Of a DNA stretch of 64,000 bases, positions 36,169 to 45,316 are shown piece after piece. This DNA is from Rhodospirillaceae bacterium (GTDB taxonomy: Bacteria; Pseudomonadota; Alphaproteobacteria; Dongiales; Dongiaceae). How positions within the stretch are numbered: position 1 is the first letter of the stretch; each line of letters begins with the position of its first letter. The notes beneath the pieces are model-generated. The model was not told the DNA's origin. It ran no database searches and was given only the letters and a program-made list of their open reading frames with translations. The DNA is taken from contig SSEL01000058.1 in the NCBI GenBank assembly GCA_008012315.1, forward strand, positions 62,001 to 126,000. Reading direction: 5' to 3'. A program made the translations under genes and the position numbers.

Positions 36169-36221
36169 GAAAGGCGTTCCGATCGGTTGGTCAAACTCGG
36201 CTCATCAGATGCTCGGTCTTC

Positions 36222-39143
36222 TTATGCAGCCGTCTTGGTGACGGATTCGGCATTGGCCGAGGGCAGCAGCTTGCCCGCATCGATGCTCGGCACTGCCGGC
36301 TGCTGGGTATGGGGGAAGGCGCTGATCATCGCCATGACCACCGAGCAGAAGAACGGCAAGGCCTGGATCGCCAGCAAGGCCGCCCACATGCAGGCATCCG
36401 GCTGAATCACCCAGTAGATCGAGGCCAGCCCTTTGAACGTCTGGCTGAGCGCCGCGACGATGCCGTCGACACTCAAGGTCCAGGTCGGGCCGGTGAACTG
36501 CCCGATGATGGTACTGACATCGAGGCCGCGCGCCCAAAGGAGAGCGATGGCGCAACCGACCAGCGCCAGGCAGATCACTGCTTCCTCCCGCGCCGAGACG
36601 AGCGCACGGATCACTGCCGGCGAATTCTCCATCTTCGGGGTGCGATGGAACGGCAGGTTGGAGGTGAAGAGGCCGCGCCACACCGCCTTGGCCACGGCAT
36701 GGGACAAAGCCAAGCCGGCGATGGCGGCATAAAAATTATCCAGCGCGCCGCACGGCACCTTGCTGGCATAAAGCCACATCGACTTCCCGACCTTGAAGAA
36801 GAACATGCCGAGCGTCACCACCAGGAACAAAGTGAGCGGCGGTTCGATCATGCGCGGCCAGACCAGGGTGCCGATGCTCCAGAGAATCGCCATGGCGACG
36901 AACAGCAATTGCAACCCGTCGGCGATCCAGGGCATCCAGCCGGCCAGGAACTGATAGCGTTGCGGCGGATTGAGGCGGCCGGGCCGGCCGAAAGGCATCA
37001 GGTCGCGCCAATGCCCTTTCAGGATCTGCATGGCGCCATAGGCCCAGCGATAGCGCTGCTTGCGATAGGCTTCGAAACTGTCGGGCATCAGGCCCTTGCC
37101 GTAGCTCTTTTCCGTATAGATCGCGCGGTGGCCGGCCTCGAACAGGCGCAGGCCGAGCTCGGCATCCTCGGTGATGCACCATTCGGCCCAGCCGCCGACT
37201 TCCTTCAGGGCCGAGGTGCGGATCAGCGCCATAGTGCCGTGCTGGATGATGGCGTTCTTCTCATCGCGGGTGCGCATGCCGAGATAGAAGAAGCCCGCAT
37301 ATTCCCAGAAACACATGCGCTTGAAGAGGCCGTCCTTGCCGTCGCTGTAATCCTGCGGCGCCTGGACCAGCGCCACCTGCGGATCGGCGAAATGCGGCAC
37401 CAGCGTCTTCAGCCAATCGCTGCGCACTTGGTAGTCGCTGTCGATGGTGGCGATGACCTGCGCATCCGGGTCGGTCTCGGTGATGGCGAAATTCAGCGCC
37501 CCGGCCTTGTAGCCGGGCCAGTTCGGCAGGTGGAAGAAGCGGAAATTCGGCTTGTTCAGCGACTGGATATAGGCCTCGACCGGCTTCCAGACCGCATCGT
37601 CCTTGGTGTTGTTGTCGATGATCAGCACTTCGTAATCGGGATAGTCGAGCCGCTCCAGCGCCTGGATCGTCTCGATCATCATCTCCGGCGGTTCGTTGTA
37701 GCAGGGCACATGCACCGAAACCTTGGGCAGGTGCCAATTGCCCTCGATCGGCGGCGGCGCCAGCCGCCGGTTGGTCTTGCCGAGCCAGAGATTGAGCGCC
37801 ATTTCGGCGCCTTCGATCAGGAAGATGATGATCAGCAGCAAGGTCGCCGGCGCCACCATTGCCAAAGCGGCGATATCGACCCAGGTCAGGTACCGGGTGC
37901 TGTAGAGCGCATAGATGGCAATCGTCGTCATGACGCCGCCTTGCACCAGCAATGCGATGAAGACCCGGCCACGCCGGTTGAGATCGAGACTGGCGCGCAA
38001 AACCCAGAGCACGAAGGGCAGGCCCAAGGCGATGGTGGCGATCGCCAAAGCCCGCCAGTTCTGGTTATTGACCAGCACACCGGCCAGCGCCGGCTTCGGA
38101 TTGCCGTTGCCGTCCCACAGGCCCCAATAGGCTTCGACGCCGCCGCCGGTCTGAATCTTCCAGGGCTGGTCGAAGGCTTCGATGATGAAATAGTCGATAT
38201 TCTCTTTCTTCGCCTGCAGCAGGAAGCGGCGCAGGAAGGTGCCCTGATTGACCGGCGAGGCTTCCGCCTGGCCGCGCGTCAGGCCCTGGCTCGGCCAGCC
38301 CACCTCGGTTACCACGATGCGCTTGTCGGGATAGGTTTTCTGCAGCCGGTGATAGACCTGCATCACGGCATTGCCGTCAGTCTTGCTGTCGACCGCGCTC
38401 TCGACCTTCACGCCGTTCCAGAAGGGCAGGATATGCACGGCGATGAAATCGACGGCATTCACCAGCTTGGCGACATCGGCGTTATGGGCCTCCGCCGCCT
38501 TCAGCGCATCGCCGGTCAGCGGTTTGCCGTCCTTGTCGGTGGTCGGATGCGGCAGCCAGTAGTCGAAGGTTTCCGAGGTGCTGACCGGCATGCCGTCGAC
38601 CTGATCCTTCACCCGCTTGATATAGGTGAGCAGGCGGTCGACCCGCAGCGAGGCGCGTTCCGCTTCATCCTTGGGATCGCCGGGAAAATTCAGCTCCCGG
38701 CGATAGAGCACCTCGTTGCCGACCAGCAGCTGGTTGACGCCGCCGACATTATGCGCGAGGTCGATCAGGTTTTTGACTTCCGTCTCGTTGCGCACCAGGT
38801 CATTGCCGATCCAGGCGCCGGCGGTCACCCGCAGGCCCATGCGCGAGGCGATTTCCGGCACGTCATAGGCCGCTCCGGTAGTCTCATAGGTGCGGATCTG
38901 GCCGGTGATGCCGGCCATCTTCTCGATATCGCCGGTCAGTTGATCGCGCGATGGCTCGACGCGGTTCTTAACATCGGTCGAGGTGCGATAAGGCGTGTAA
39001 GTAAGACCGCCGACATCGCCTTCCCAGGGTTGTTCATTCGCCGGACGATTGAGCAGATACCAGGCGCTGGCGAAGATCAGCACCACCACAAGACCGATGA
39101 TCCAATTCGAGAAACGCGTCATGTCCCAGCTTTCACTCATCAT
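36222..39143 (-). CDS. ndvB: NdvB-like beta-glucan synthase (GH17-like domain plus GT2)
   Basis: A protein of 973 residues (start uncertain between 39143, 39140 and 39122). A signal anchor comes first (FSNWIIGLVVVLIFASAWYL). A GH17-like domain (about 60-370) keeps LLVGNEVLYRRE and VVTEVGWPSQG. Two or three membrane helices follow (about 375-450). Then comes a family 2 glycosyltransferase domain (about 480-730): VHVPCYNEPPEM, ATIDSDYQV (DxD), CITEDAELG and QRYRWAYG (QxxRW). More helices end the protein. It should polymerise UDP-glucose into beta-1,3-glucan across the inner membrane. With the ndvC-like gene it resembles the Bradyrhizobium periplasmic glucan locus. Confidence 0.85.
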   Translation of the reverse strand: MMSESWDMTRFSNWIIGLVVVLIFASAWYLLNRPANEQPWEGDVGGLTYTPYRTSTDVKNRVEPSRDQLTGDIEKMAGITGQIRTYETTGAAYDVPEIASRMGLRVTAGAWIGNDLVRNETEVKNLIDLAHNVGGVNQLLVGNEVLYRRELNFPGDPKDEAERASLRVDRLLTYIKRVKDQVDGMPVSTSETFDYWLPHPTTDKDGKPLTGDALKAAEAHNADVAKLVNAVDFIAVHILPFWNGVKVESAVDSKTDGNAVMQVYHRLQKTYPDKRIVVTEVGWPSQGLTRGQAEASPVNQGTFLRRFLLQAKKENIDYFIIEAFDQPWKIQTGGGVEAYWGLWDGNGNPKPALAGVLVNNQNWRALAIATIALGLPFVLWVLRASLDLNRRGRVFIALLVQGGVMTTIAIYALYSTRYLTWVDIAALAMVAPATLLLIIIFLIEGAEMALNLWLGKTNRRLAPPPIEGNWHLPKVSVHVPCYNEPPEMMIETIQALERLDYPDYEVLIIDNNTKDDAVWKPVEAYIQSLNKPNFRFFHLPNWPGYKAGALNFAITETDPDAQVIATIDSDYQVRSDWLKTLVPHFADPQVALVQAPQDYSDGKDGLFKRMCFWEYAGFFYLGMRTRDEKNAIIQHGTMALIRTSALKEVGGWAEWCITEDAELGLRLFEAGHRAIYTEKSYGKGLMPDSFEAYRKQRYRWAYGAMQILKGHWRDLMPFGRPGRLNPPQRYQFLAGWMPWIADGLQLLFVAMAILWSIGTLVWPRMIEPPLTLFLVVTLGMFFFKVGKSMWLYASKVPCGALDNFYAAIAGLALSHAVAKAVWRGLFTSNLPFHRTPKMENSPAVIRALVSAREEAVICLALVGCAIALLWARGLDVSTIIGQFTGPTWTLSVDGIVAALSQTFKGLASIYWVIQPDACMWAALLAIQALPFFCSVVMAMISAFPHTQQPAVPSIDAGKLLPSANAESVTKTAA

Positions 39144-39484
39144 CCCCGGTGCCTGGCGATGGAATACGCCTGGGAGATACGCCTGTGCCCGGCGCCCGTC
39201 GGTATCGCCCGATGCTGGCAACGTAGCCGCCGGCCGCATGCCGCCCCCGGCATGCCATGATCCGGCCTCTTCGCGCCGCGCGGATCGGCCACCGCAAACG
39301 GAAACGCCCCTCTGGCATAGGCAATCCGGAGAGTTGTTGAAAAATCGACTGAATCCGGCCGGAATTCAAGTGGTCAAACGTGACGGCCAGGAATTGCCGG
39401 AACAAAAACCTGTGATATTGGCGGGACTTACCGTCGCATCGGGCCAAGCACCCGGATGTCGGCCGCCTTTCCCCTCGCCGGCGG
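39144..39484. other. Non-coding stretch
   Basis: About 340 bases upstream of the ndvB-like gene and downstream of the iminopeptidase. It should hold the ndvB promoter. No gene seen. Confidence 0.4.
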
Positions 39485-40435
39485 TCAGCCCAGGTCCCGG
39501 AACCGGTCCATCCCGGCCACCAGATGCCGGCGGATGCCCGGCTCCATGGCCGAATGGCCGGCATCCGGCACGACGTGATAGCGCGCTTCCGGCCAGGCCT
39601 GGACGAGATCGTCGGCGGTGCGGATCGGACAGACCAGGTCATAGCGGCCCTGCACGATGAAGGCCGGGATCTGGCGGAGCCGGCCGACATTCTCCAGCAG
39701 GTAATTGTCCGGCAGGAAGATGTTGTTGCGGAAGTAATGCGCTTCCATCCGCGCCAGGCCCAAGGCCAGCACGTCGGCGGAAAACGCCGAAACCGTTTCC
39801 GGGCTGGGCAGCAGGGTCGAACAGCTTCCCTCATAGACGCTCCAGGCGCGGGCCGCCGGCATGTGAATGGCGGGGTCCGGATTCATCAGGCGGCTGTGAT
39901 AGGCAGTCAGGAGATCGTCACGCTCCGCCACCGGAATATGGCTGACGAATTTCCGCCAGGCCTCCGGCGCCAGTTCCTTCATGCCATAGAGGAACCAGTC
40001 GATTTCTGATTTCCGGCACAGGAAGATGCCGCGCAGCGCCAGGCCGCGTACCCGTTCCGGATGGAATTCGGCATAGGCCAGCGCCAGGGTCGATCCCCAG
40101 GAGCCGCCGAAGACGAACCAGCGATCGATGCCGAGATGAGTGCGGAGCTTCTCGATATCCTCGATCAGCAGCGGCGTAGTGTTGTCGCGCACATCGCCCA
40201 GCGGCCGCGAGCGCCCGGCCCCGCGCTGGTCGAAAATCACGATGCGATAATGCGCCGGATCGAAGAAGCGCCGATGGGTGGCATTGGCCCCCGCACCGGG
40301 CCCGCCATGCAGGAAGACAACCGGAACACCCTTGGGATTGCCGGACTGCTCGTAATACATCTCATGCAGGGAATCGAGTTTCAGAAAACCGCTGTCATAG
40401 GGTTCGATTGCCGGATAGAGGTCCTTGTCCGTCAT
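39485..40435 (-). CDS. pip: Proline iminopeptidase
   Basis: A protein of 316 residues from ATG 40435. It is an alpha/beta-hydrolase of peptidase family S33 that releases N-terminal proline. Visible motifs: oxyanion region VVFLHGGPGAGA, DQRGAGRSRP, the nucleophile elbow GGSWGSTLALAYAE, acid Asp in VQGRYDLVCP and His in DAGHSAMEPG. The protein has no signal peptide and is cytoplasmic. It stands alone. Confidence 0.94.
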   Translation of the reverse strand: MTDKDLYPAIEPYDSGFLKLDSLHEMYYEQSGNPKGVPVVFLHGGPGAGANATHRRFFDPAHYRIVIFDQRGAGRSRPLGDVRDNTTPLLIEDIEKLRTHLGIDRWFVFGGSWGSTLALAYAEFHPERVRGLALRGIFLCRKSEIDWFLYGMKELAPEAWRKFVSHIPVAERDDLLTAYHSRLMNPDPAIHMPAARAWSVYEGSCSTLLPSPETVSAFSADVLALGLARMEAHYFRNNIFLPDNYLLENVGRLRQIPAFIVQGRYDLVCPIRTADDLVQAWPEARYHVVPDAGHSAMEPGIRRHLVAGMDRFRDLG

Positions 40436-40788
40436 GTGTCGCTCGATTCCTGTCGATTCATCCTGTCGGGAGCGACCACCGGCCCGAAAGCCTGCGTCAT
40501 CCCGCGTCGCCGCCAGTATTACATGCCGTCCCCGCCATGACACAAGCCATCGCGGCACACCCAAGCTGTCGCGGCACTCCAATGTAAGCGCAATTGTGAG
40601 CGCGATCCGCGGTCTCCGCGTGAAAGCTTTGCCGATCGCGGCTCGGCAGGCGGGGAAAGCCTTGGTCCGGCAGGATGGGCGATGCTAGGTTTATGACAGA
40701 CTGTGTTCAATGCTGCGACAGCACGCGCCGGCGCGAGGGGAGACGCCGCCACCGCTGCTTGAGGGTAGATTGAGGGAGAGAACGGCAG
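40436..40788. other. Non-coding stretch between divergent genes
   Basis: About 350 bases holding the promoters of pip (minus) and the M48 protease (plus). No gene seen. Confidence 0.4.
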
Positions 40789-42282
40789 ATGAAACGGAAA
40801 ACGGCCCTCGGCCTGGTGGCTGGCCTGACCATGACGGCCCTGCTGGGCGCCTGTACCACGGCGACCAGCCCGGCAACCGGACGCACATTCACCACCAACC
40901 TTTCCCCCCAGCAGGAAGCCCAGCTCGGCCGCCAGGAACACCCGCAGATCCTGGCGGAATTCGGCGGCGCCTACGACGCCCAGCCGGACCTGACCGCCTA
41001 TGTCACCAGCGTCGGCCAGGTGGTCGCCGCCAATGCCGAACGCAAGGATGTGACGTACACCTTTACGATTCTCAACACACCGGATGTGAACGCCTTCGCC
41101 GTGCCCGGCGGCTATGTCTATATCACCCGCGGCTTGTTGGCCCTGGCCAATAACGAAGCGGAAATCGCCGGTGTTCTTGGCCACGAAATCGGCCATATCA
41201 ATGCGCGCCATACGGCGGAACGCATGGGCCAGCAGCAGACCGCCCAGATCGGCGTGCTGGGGGCGACCTTGCTGGGCGCCATTCTCGGCGGCCAGACCGG
41301 CGCCAACCTGCTGGGCGGCGCGGTGCAGCAGGGCGCCGAATACCGCCTGGCGCATTATTCGCAGGAGCAGGAATTCGAGGCCGATTCGCTTGGTGTCCGC
41401 TATCTGAAGCGCAGCGCCTACGATCCGCAGGCGATGGCGACCTTCCTTGCCGATCTGCGGGCGCAAAGCCAGTTGGAGGCCCAGCTCGCCGGCCAGGATC
41501 CCAATGTGGTGGATGCCGACAACATGCTGGCCTCGCATCCGCGCACCGTCGATCGCGTCCAGCGGGCGATTGCCGAAGCCGGGCCGGAGCCGGCCGCCGG
41601 CGCAAAACTGGATCCCGATATCTATCTGCAGAAGATCGACGGCCTGGTCTTCGGCGACGACCCCAAGAACGGCGTCATCGACGGGACGCGCTTCATTCAT
41701 CCCAGCCTGCATTTCGCCTTCACCGTGCCGCAAGGCTTCAAGCTGGTGAACCAACCGGACATGGTGGGCGCGGCCGGACCGCAGGGTGCGGTCATCACCT
41801 TTACCTTGGCCTCGCCGCAGCCGAGCGGCAATCTGGCGGATTATATCGCCGGCGGGCAGATCGCTAAAAACGTCAGCTTCCAGAATGTCCAGGCCCTGAC
41901 CATCAACGGCATGCCAGCAGCGACCGGCACTGCGGCGGTAAAGACCAACAAGGGCGCGCGCAATGCCAGGGTCGTGCTGGTGAAGCATCCTGAGGGCACG
42001 GTCTATCAATTCCTCTTTTTCGCTACCGCTAATACGGCATCCGCTCTCGACGGCTCCTTCATGCAGACCGCCCGGAGCTTCCAGCAGATCGGCACAGATG
42101 AGGGTTCCAAGTATCAAGCCCAGCACATCCGCATCGTGACGGTACAAGCGGGCGATACGGCGCAATCGCTGTCGTCGCGTATGGTCACCAGCGCGAAGGA
42201 GGACTGGTTTGATGTTCTCAACAACCTTAAACCGGGCGAAGAGCCGCAAGTCGGTCGCAAGGTAAAGATCGTCACCTATTGA
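40789..42282 (+). CDS. M48 zinc metalloprotease lipoprotein with C-terminal LysM-like segment
   Basis: A 497-residue lipoprotein: signal LVAGLTMTALLGAC with Cys22 as the lipidation site. The M48 catalytic domain (about 35-265) has GVLGHEIGHINARH (HExxH zinc site) and EQEFEADSLGVRYL (third ligand Glu). BepA/YfgC-type proteins have a similar start. The C-terminal about 230 residues are different from BepA, with TVQAGDTAQSLSSRM and NNLKPGEEPQVGRKVKIV resembling a LysM. It should act in the periplasm in outer-membrane protein quality control. Its stop overlaps the next start. Confidence 0.9.
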   Translation: MKRKTALGLVAGLTMTALLGACTTATSPATGRTFTTNLSPQQEAQLGRQEHPQILAEFGGAYDAQPDLTAYVTSVGQVVAANAERKDVTYTFTILNTPDVNAFAVPGGYVYITRGLLALANNEAEIAGVLGHEIGHINARHTAERMGQQQTAQIGVLGATLLGAILGGQTGANLLGGAVQQGAEYRLAHYSQEQEFEADSLGVRYLKRSAYDPQAMATFLADLRAQSQLEAQLAGQDPNVVDADNMLASHPRTVDRVQRAIAEAGPEPAAGAKLDPDIYLQKIDGLVFGDDPKNGVIDGTRFIHPSLHFAFTVPQGFKLVNQPDMVGAAGPQGAVITFTLASPQPSGNLADYIAGGQIAKNVSFQNVQALTINGMPAATGTAAVKTNKGARNARVVLVKHPEGTVYQFLFFATANTASALDGSFMQTARSFQQIGTDEGSKYQAQHIRIVTVQAGDTAQSLSSRMVTSAKEDWFDVLNNLKPGEEPQVGRKVKIVTY

Positions 42283-44333
42283 ACAAGATTGAGGAAAGCA
42301 CGGATCGCGTGACCGATAACAGCCTGGCCGATCGTTCGCCCGCTCTACCTGCGCCGCCACCGTCCGCCGATGTGCCGCCGGCAGTGTCGGCCAATGCGGC
42401 AGTTCCGGCGCCCGCGGCGATTCCCGCACCGAAATCCCGCTTCCGGGCTCGGCTGCACCGCCTGATACGGCCGCGGCTGTCGATCGTCACCACGCTCGCG
42501 CTCAGTTTCGGCAGCCTCGTCATCGTCGCCGTCGGCATCGCCGTCTGGCATCTCTACACGGTGGCGCAGAACAATACCGGTCAACTGATCGCCACCACCG
42601 GCCAGGCCGTCGTTACCATCATCAGCCAGAATCTGCGCCATCAGCTCGACCCGACGGAAAATCAGCTCCACGCCCTCTCCCGCTTCATCCTCGCCGATCA
42701 TCGCGACATCTTCGACAATGGCCGCATCAAGGACCTGCTGATGGGCTCGCTGGCCTCGGACGAGCAGATGGACAGCCTCATCTACGTGCGCAGCGACATG
42801 CGCGTCATGGCGGCGAACCGCACCGGCGATGACCGCGACGATTACAGCATTCGCGAGATCTCCGGTGAAAGTGCGCGCACCTTCAGCGTCTACCTTACCC
42901 GTGTCGGCGATCGCCGATCCGCTTTCTGGGGCACGCCGTTCTATTCGTCACCGCGCAAGGGGACCGTCATCCCGCTCTATATGCCGGTCTGGCGCGGTGG
43001 CACCTTGATCGGCCTGCTGCGCGCGACAGTCACCGTCGCCGGCCTGTCGCGCCATATCGACGAGGATCTCACCGGGCTGAAAGGGACACCTTTCGCCATG
43101 AATGCCGACGGCTTCATCATCGCCCATCCCGCGGCGAAGAATGAGATGGAATCGGCAATGGGCCGGCTGCTGCGGCCATCCGATCTTGGCGACAAGGTAC
43201 TCGCCGCCTTTCGCTTCAACGACAGCAGCGATATCGACGTCCAATCGCTCTATCCCAAACTGCCGTTGAATTTCCATGTCCAACAGGTGCAGGTCGATGG
43301 ATCGGATTATTTCATCCTGTACCGGCCGCTCAGCGGTTATGAGTACAAGGAACCCGGCGATACCCGGAAACGCGACTGGATCATCGGCACCCATGTGCCG
43401 GACAGCACCATCAATGCCTTTCTCGATCAAGTGACCCGCGCCGCCATTCTCGGCTTGGGGGTGATGCTGCTGGCCGTCGCCATGGCGATCCTGATCGGGC
43501 GCCGCATCGCCCGGCCGATCGCCCGGCTCGCCGCCGCTTCGGAAAAAATCGCGCGGCTGGAACTGGACGATCGCGATCCCCTGCCCGGCAGCCGGCTGCG
43601 CGAGGTCGATGTCGCCGTTACGGCCTTCAACCGCATGCGGGCGGGACTTGGCTGGCTCTCCACTTACGTGCCCCGGTCACTGCTGCCGATGTTGGTGCGG
43701 ACCGGCTCGACCGATGCGTTCGAATCGAAGGAACGTGAGGTCACGATTCTCTTCACCGACATCGTCGGCTTCACCACCATCAGCCAGCGGCTGGATGCGC
43801 CGGCCCTTGCTGCCTTTCTCAGCCGGCATTTCTCGCTGCTGGAGGAGGCGATTGCCGAGGAAGGCGGCACGATCGATAAATATATCGGCGATTCCGTCAT
43901 GGCCTTCTGGGGCGCCCCGGCGATGCAGCCCGATCATATACAACGGGCCTGCCGCGCCGCCTTGGCCATCGCCGACAAGGTCGCCGCCGATAACGAGCGC
44001 CGGCGCCACAAGGACCTGAAACCGGTGCGCCTGCGGATCGGTGTCGAAACCGGCCGGGCCATTGCCGGCAATATCGGCGCACCGAGCCGCATCAACTATA
44101 CGCTGGTCGGCGACAGCGTGAACCTGGCGCAGCGCTTCGAGCAATTCGCCAAGACCGTCGATGACGGCAGCAGCGATACCGTGGTCATCATCGGCGGCGA
44201 GGTGGCGGCAGTCCTGCCGCCGGAGATGGAAGCGGAGCCGCTGGGCTACCATCTTTTGCCGGGCCGATCCGAGGAAATGCAGCTCTATCGGCTGCATGCG
44301 GTGAAAACGCCGAGCGGCAATCCTGGCGATTGA
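42279..44333 (+). CDS. Membrane adenylate cyclase (Cache-like sensor, HAMP, class III catalytic domain)
   Basis: A 684-residue protein starting at TTG 42279; TTGA overlaps the M48 stop TGA, so translation is probably coupled. A Pro/Ala-rich N-terminus precedes helix 1 (about 65-90), a periplasmic double-Cache-like sensor (about 95-375), helix 2 (about 385-410) and HAMP (IGRRIARPIARLAAASEKIA). The catalytic domain is at about 485-620: LFTDIVGFTTI (metal Asp), GGTIDKYIGDSVMAFWGAP (Lys and second Asp), YTLVGDSVNLAQRFE (adenine Asp, and NxxxR). All residues for ATP to cAMP are present. The joint unit with the protease suggests envelope-stress sensing, as inference. Confidence 0.92.
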   Translation: MNKIEESTDRVTDNSLADRSPALPAPPPSADVPPAVSANAAVPAPAAIPAPKSRFRARLHRLIRPRLSIVTTLALSFGSLVIVAVGIAVWHLYTVAQNNTGQLIATTGQAVVTIISQNLRHQLDPTENQLHALSRFILADHRDIFDNGRIKDLLMGSLASDEQMDSLIYVRSDMRVMAANRTGDDRDDYSIREISGESARTFSVYLTRVGDRRSAFWGTPFYSSPRKGTVIPLYMPVWRGGTLIGLLRATVTVAGLSRHIDEDLTGLKGTPFAMNADGFIIAHPAAKNEMESAMGRLLRPSDLGDKVLAAFRFNDSSDIDVQSLYPKLPLNFHVQQVQVDGSDYFILYRPLSGYEYKEPGDTRKRDWIIGTHVPDSTINAFLDQVTRAAILGLGVMLLAVAMAILIGRRIARPIARLAAASEKIARLELDDRDPLPGSRLREVDVAVTAFNRMRAGLGWLSTYVPRSLLPMLVRTGSTDAFESKEREVTILFTDIVGFTTISQRLDAPALAAFLSRHFSLLEEAIAEEGGTIDKYIGDSVMAFWGAPAMQPDHIQRACRAALAIADKVAADNERRRHKDLKPVRLRIGVETGRAIAGNIGAPSRINYTLVGDSVNLAQRFEQFAKTVDDGSSDTVVIIGGEVAAVLPPEMEAEPLGYHLLPGRSEEMQLYRLHAVKTPSGNPGD

Positions 44334-44379
44334 TCAAGCGCCACCGGACCGTATGCCGGACCGCATCAGGTGAACCGTA

Positions 44380-45180
44380 TCAGGCTTCGACCAGGTCCAG
44401 GATTGCGCCGCGCGTATCGAGACAGGCGACGATCGCCTTGCCGCCGAAGCCACAGCCGCCATCCAGTGTCACGGTGAAGGGGCCCTCGCCGGGGCCGCCA
44501 TGCTGGCGATCGAAGCCGCGCACCACTTTCAGGAATTCGCCGTAAGGATGATTGAGGCTGGGGAAGCCGGCGCTGCCCCACCACAGGCTGTCGCCCTGGG
44601 CATCCAGCGGCCGCTCGGGATCGAGGCCGGCATGCACGAAGAGCAAGGTGAGGTCATGGGTATAAGCGGCGCGGCGGACCGTGCTCATGAGCTGATAATG
44701 GCCGGGCCGCGCCTGCATGGCGGCGCGCAGCGAATTGGTCCAGCGGGTGATCGCCAGTGCGCCCTCGCGGCAGCGGATGATGCCTTCGGCCGGATCGCCG
44801 CCATAGGCGGCGATCGTCTCACCGACACCTTGGCGCAGCATCCAGGGTAGGACCTCTTTCGGATTGGGCGCGAATTGCAATTGCAGCAGCTTCTGCCACA
44901 TCTCTTCCTGGGCGCCGCGCAGATAGGCAATGTCGAAGATGAACATATTCGGCCGCGCCAGGACCTCGCTGCGGAAGCGCACCAGCTCGGTCATCACGCC
45001 GGCGACGTCGGGACCGCGGCCAAGAAACCCGCCGAGATAGACCAGCCGGTCGCCCGGCAGGAACTGGCCGGCGAGATAATCATGCAATGCCTTCAGCCGC
45101 TCGGCCTCACCATGCACGGGCGAGACCGCCCAGATGCGGCTGGCGGCACGCAGGACGGCGAATTTGTCCTGTTCCGGCAT
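44380..45180 (-). CDS. Metallophosphoesterase-fold protein lacking metal ligands
   Basis: A 266-residue protein of the PPP-phosphatase-like family, found in Rhodospirillales. The signature motifs are altered. GDxHG is SPVHG (IWAVSPVHGEAERLKAL). GDxxDRG is GGFLGRG (DRLVYLGGFLGRGPDV). GNHE is lost (FIFDIAYLRGAQEE). LLFVHAGLDPERP keeps the late His. With the metal Asp, Asp and Asn/His residues gone, catalysis is unlikely. It may bind a ligand or partner. It lies between the cyclase, which converges on it, and the EamA transporter. Confidence 0.8.
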   Translation of the reverse strand: MPEQDKFAVLRAASRIWAVSPVHGEAERLKALHDYLAGQFLPGDRLVYLGGFLGRGPDVAGVMTELVRFRSEVLARPNMFIFDIAYLRGAQEEMWQKLLQLQFAPNPKEVLPWMLRQGVGETIAAYGGDPAEGIIRCREGALAITRWTNSLRAAMQARPGHYQLMSTVRRAAYTHDLTLLFVHAGLDPERPLDAQGDSLWWGSAGFPSLNHPYGEFLKVVRGFDRQHGGPGEGPFTVTLDGGCGFGGKAIVACLDTRGAILDLVEA

Positions 45181-45316
45181 GGCGTGATCGTCTTTCCGTC
45201 CTGTTTTATCCGACTCGGGCTGTCGATCACTCTATCAGGTGGCAGGCGCGGACCAAACTGGATCGCGTTGACCTTCGCGTGACCGCTGGCGCGAAGCGAA
45301 GCCGCGACATGGCAGG

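Noticed and set aside
36309-39260. A 983-residue plus-strand frame opposite the ndvB-like gene
   Set aside because: It is the antisense of a clear GH17/GT2 gene in GC-rich sequence; its translation is rich in Arg/Asp/Gln/His with no domain.
40519-42429. A 636-residue minus-strand frame opposite the M48 protease
   Set aside because: Antisense shadow of a well-supported lipoprotein protease; no recognisable protein.
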